NCBI GenBank assembly: GCA_024682375.1 | Contig: JAIKZI010000013.1 | Location: 25,910-89,909 of the forward strand | Direction: 5' to 3' | Source: Lachnospiraceae bacterium | GTDB lineage: Bacteria > Bacillota > Clostridia > Lachnospirales > Lachnospiraceae | Length of the DNA: 64,000 nt | In this document: positions 63,839 to 64,000 of the stretch, piece after piece | Numbering within the stretch: position 1 is the stretch's first letter | Layout of the letters: each line of letters starts with the position of its first letter | Position numbers and translations under genes: made by a program | Notes under the pieces: generated by a model | Databases searched by the model: none | What the model saw: the letters and a program-made list of their open reading frames with translations, nothing else | Told to the model about the DNA's origin: nothing

Positions 63839-64000
63839 TAGTTAAAAGATAAAAACTCCGAGGTATACCTCACTAGCTCACTAAACCTCGGAATATAATT
63901 TCCAACGAAACTAAATTTTCCGAGGCGTCCCTCACTAGCACTCTAAACCTCGGAATTTTACTGTCCAAACAAGCTAGTTAAAAGATAAAAGCTCCGAGCT
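63839..64000. repeat. Palindromic repeats, array continuing past window edge
   Basis: Two units read CCGAGG-N4-CCTCACTAGC-N-CTAAACCTCGGAAT (starting 63858 and 63920, with minor changes) and a third begins at 63994. The word TAGTTAAAAGATAAAA appears at 63839 and 63975. In each unit CCGAGG and CCTCGG form inverted ends. The motif family matches the one near 59.8 kb. Confidence 0.8.

Noticed and set aside
1..64000. tRNA, rRNA, tmRNA or RNase P RNA genes
   Set aside because: No cloverleaf, GGTTCRA-type T-loop context or known RNA core was recognised in the intergenic gaps.

Overview
The window looks like a chromosomal segment of an anaerobic, low-GC Firmicute, most likely a gut or rumen Lachnospiraceae of the Butyrivibrio/Pseudobutyrivibrio/Lachnospira kind. 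The reasons are Clostridia-restricted small families (a DUF4317 protein, a DUF6472-like Cys-rich protein), AGGAGG-type ribosome binding sites, a Gram-positive CGAAC-N4-GTTCG SOS box before recA, a YesM/YesN-type two-component system and a fibre-sugar inventory (GH2, GH36, GH5). This placement is inference; no rRNA or tRNA gene was seen.

Layout. 1-8.8 kb (all minus): a simple-sugar regulatory and transport locus with an AraC-type response regulator, a Cache-domain histidine kinase, a membrane-anchored sugar-binding protein (cut by the window edge) and an mglB-mglA-mglC ABC importer. 9.2-15.9 kb: a small XRE regulator, then a minus-strand run asnS, asnA, pcrA, a small membrane protein and rlmD. 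16-29 kb: a DUF4317 gene; cysK plus an Rrf2/CymR-type regulator behind a consensus promoter with a palindromic operator; two very small genes; two L,D-transpeptidases; aroE, nadE, a pseudouridine synthase, tdk; and two plus-strand genes that appear to be leaderless. 29.4-34 kb: an SDR, a GGDEF-GGDEF-EAL protein, a glycerophosphodiesterase and a NUDIX hydrolase. 34-45.7 kb: housekeeping genes (rny, recA-recX with SOS box, prfC, rpsU, a TtcA-like gene, alaS, an MTA/SAH deaminase-like gene). 45.8-47 kb: a ClC-type channel or transporter. 47.08-48.6 kb: a dense mosaic repeat array of 20 units. 48.6-59.4 kb: a minus-strand operon TetR, GH2, GT-B-like protein, GPH symporter, GH36 alpha-galactosidase, diguanylate cyclase, RNase H. 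59.5-64 kb: palindromic repeats on both sides of a TetR/DegV pair and a lipoprotein GH5 cellulase.

How it fits together. The right side degrades and imports plant oligosaccharides (extracellular GH5, GPH import, intracellular GH36 and GH2) with c-di-GMP synthesis wired into the same operon. The left side senses and imports monosaccharides through an ABC system. The most unusual protein is the sugar-binding protein MglB (7509-8792): the segment that is N-terminal in classical galactose-binding proteins sits at the C-terminus, so the gene encodes what reads as a natural circular permutant. The most unusual DNA is the 47-48.6 kb array: three modules of exactly 64, 64 and about 115 nt, all ending in the same word and able to form hairpins, with related words recurring near 59.8 kb and 63.9 kb. 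The octamer GGAAAAAA is also strongly over-represented across the window.
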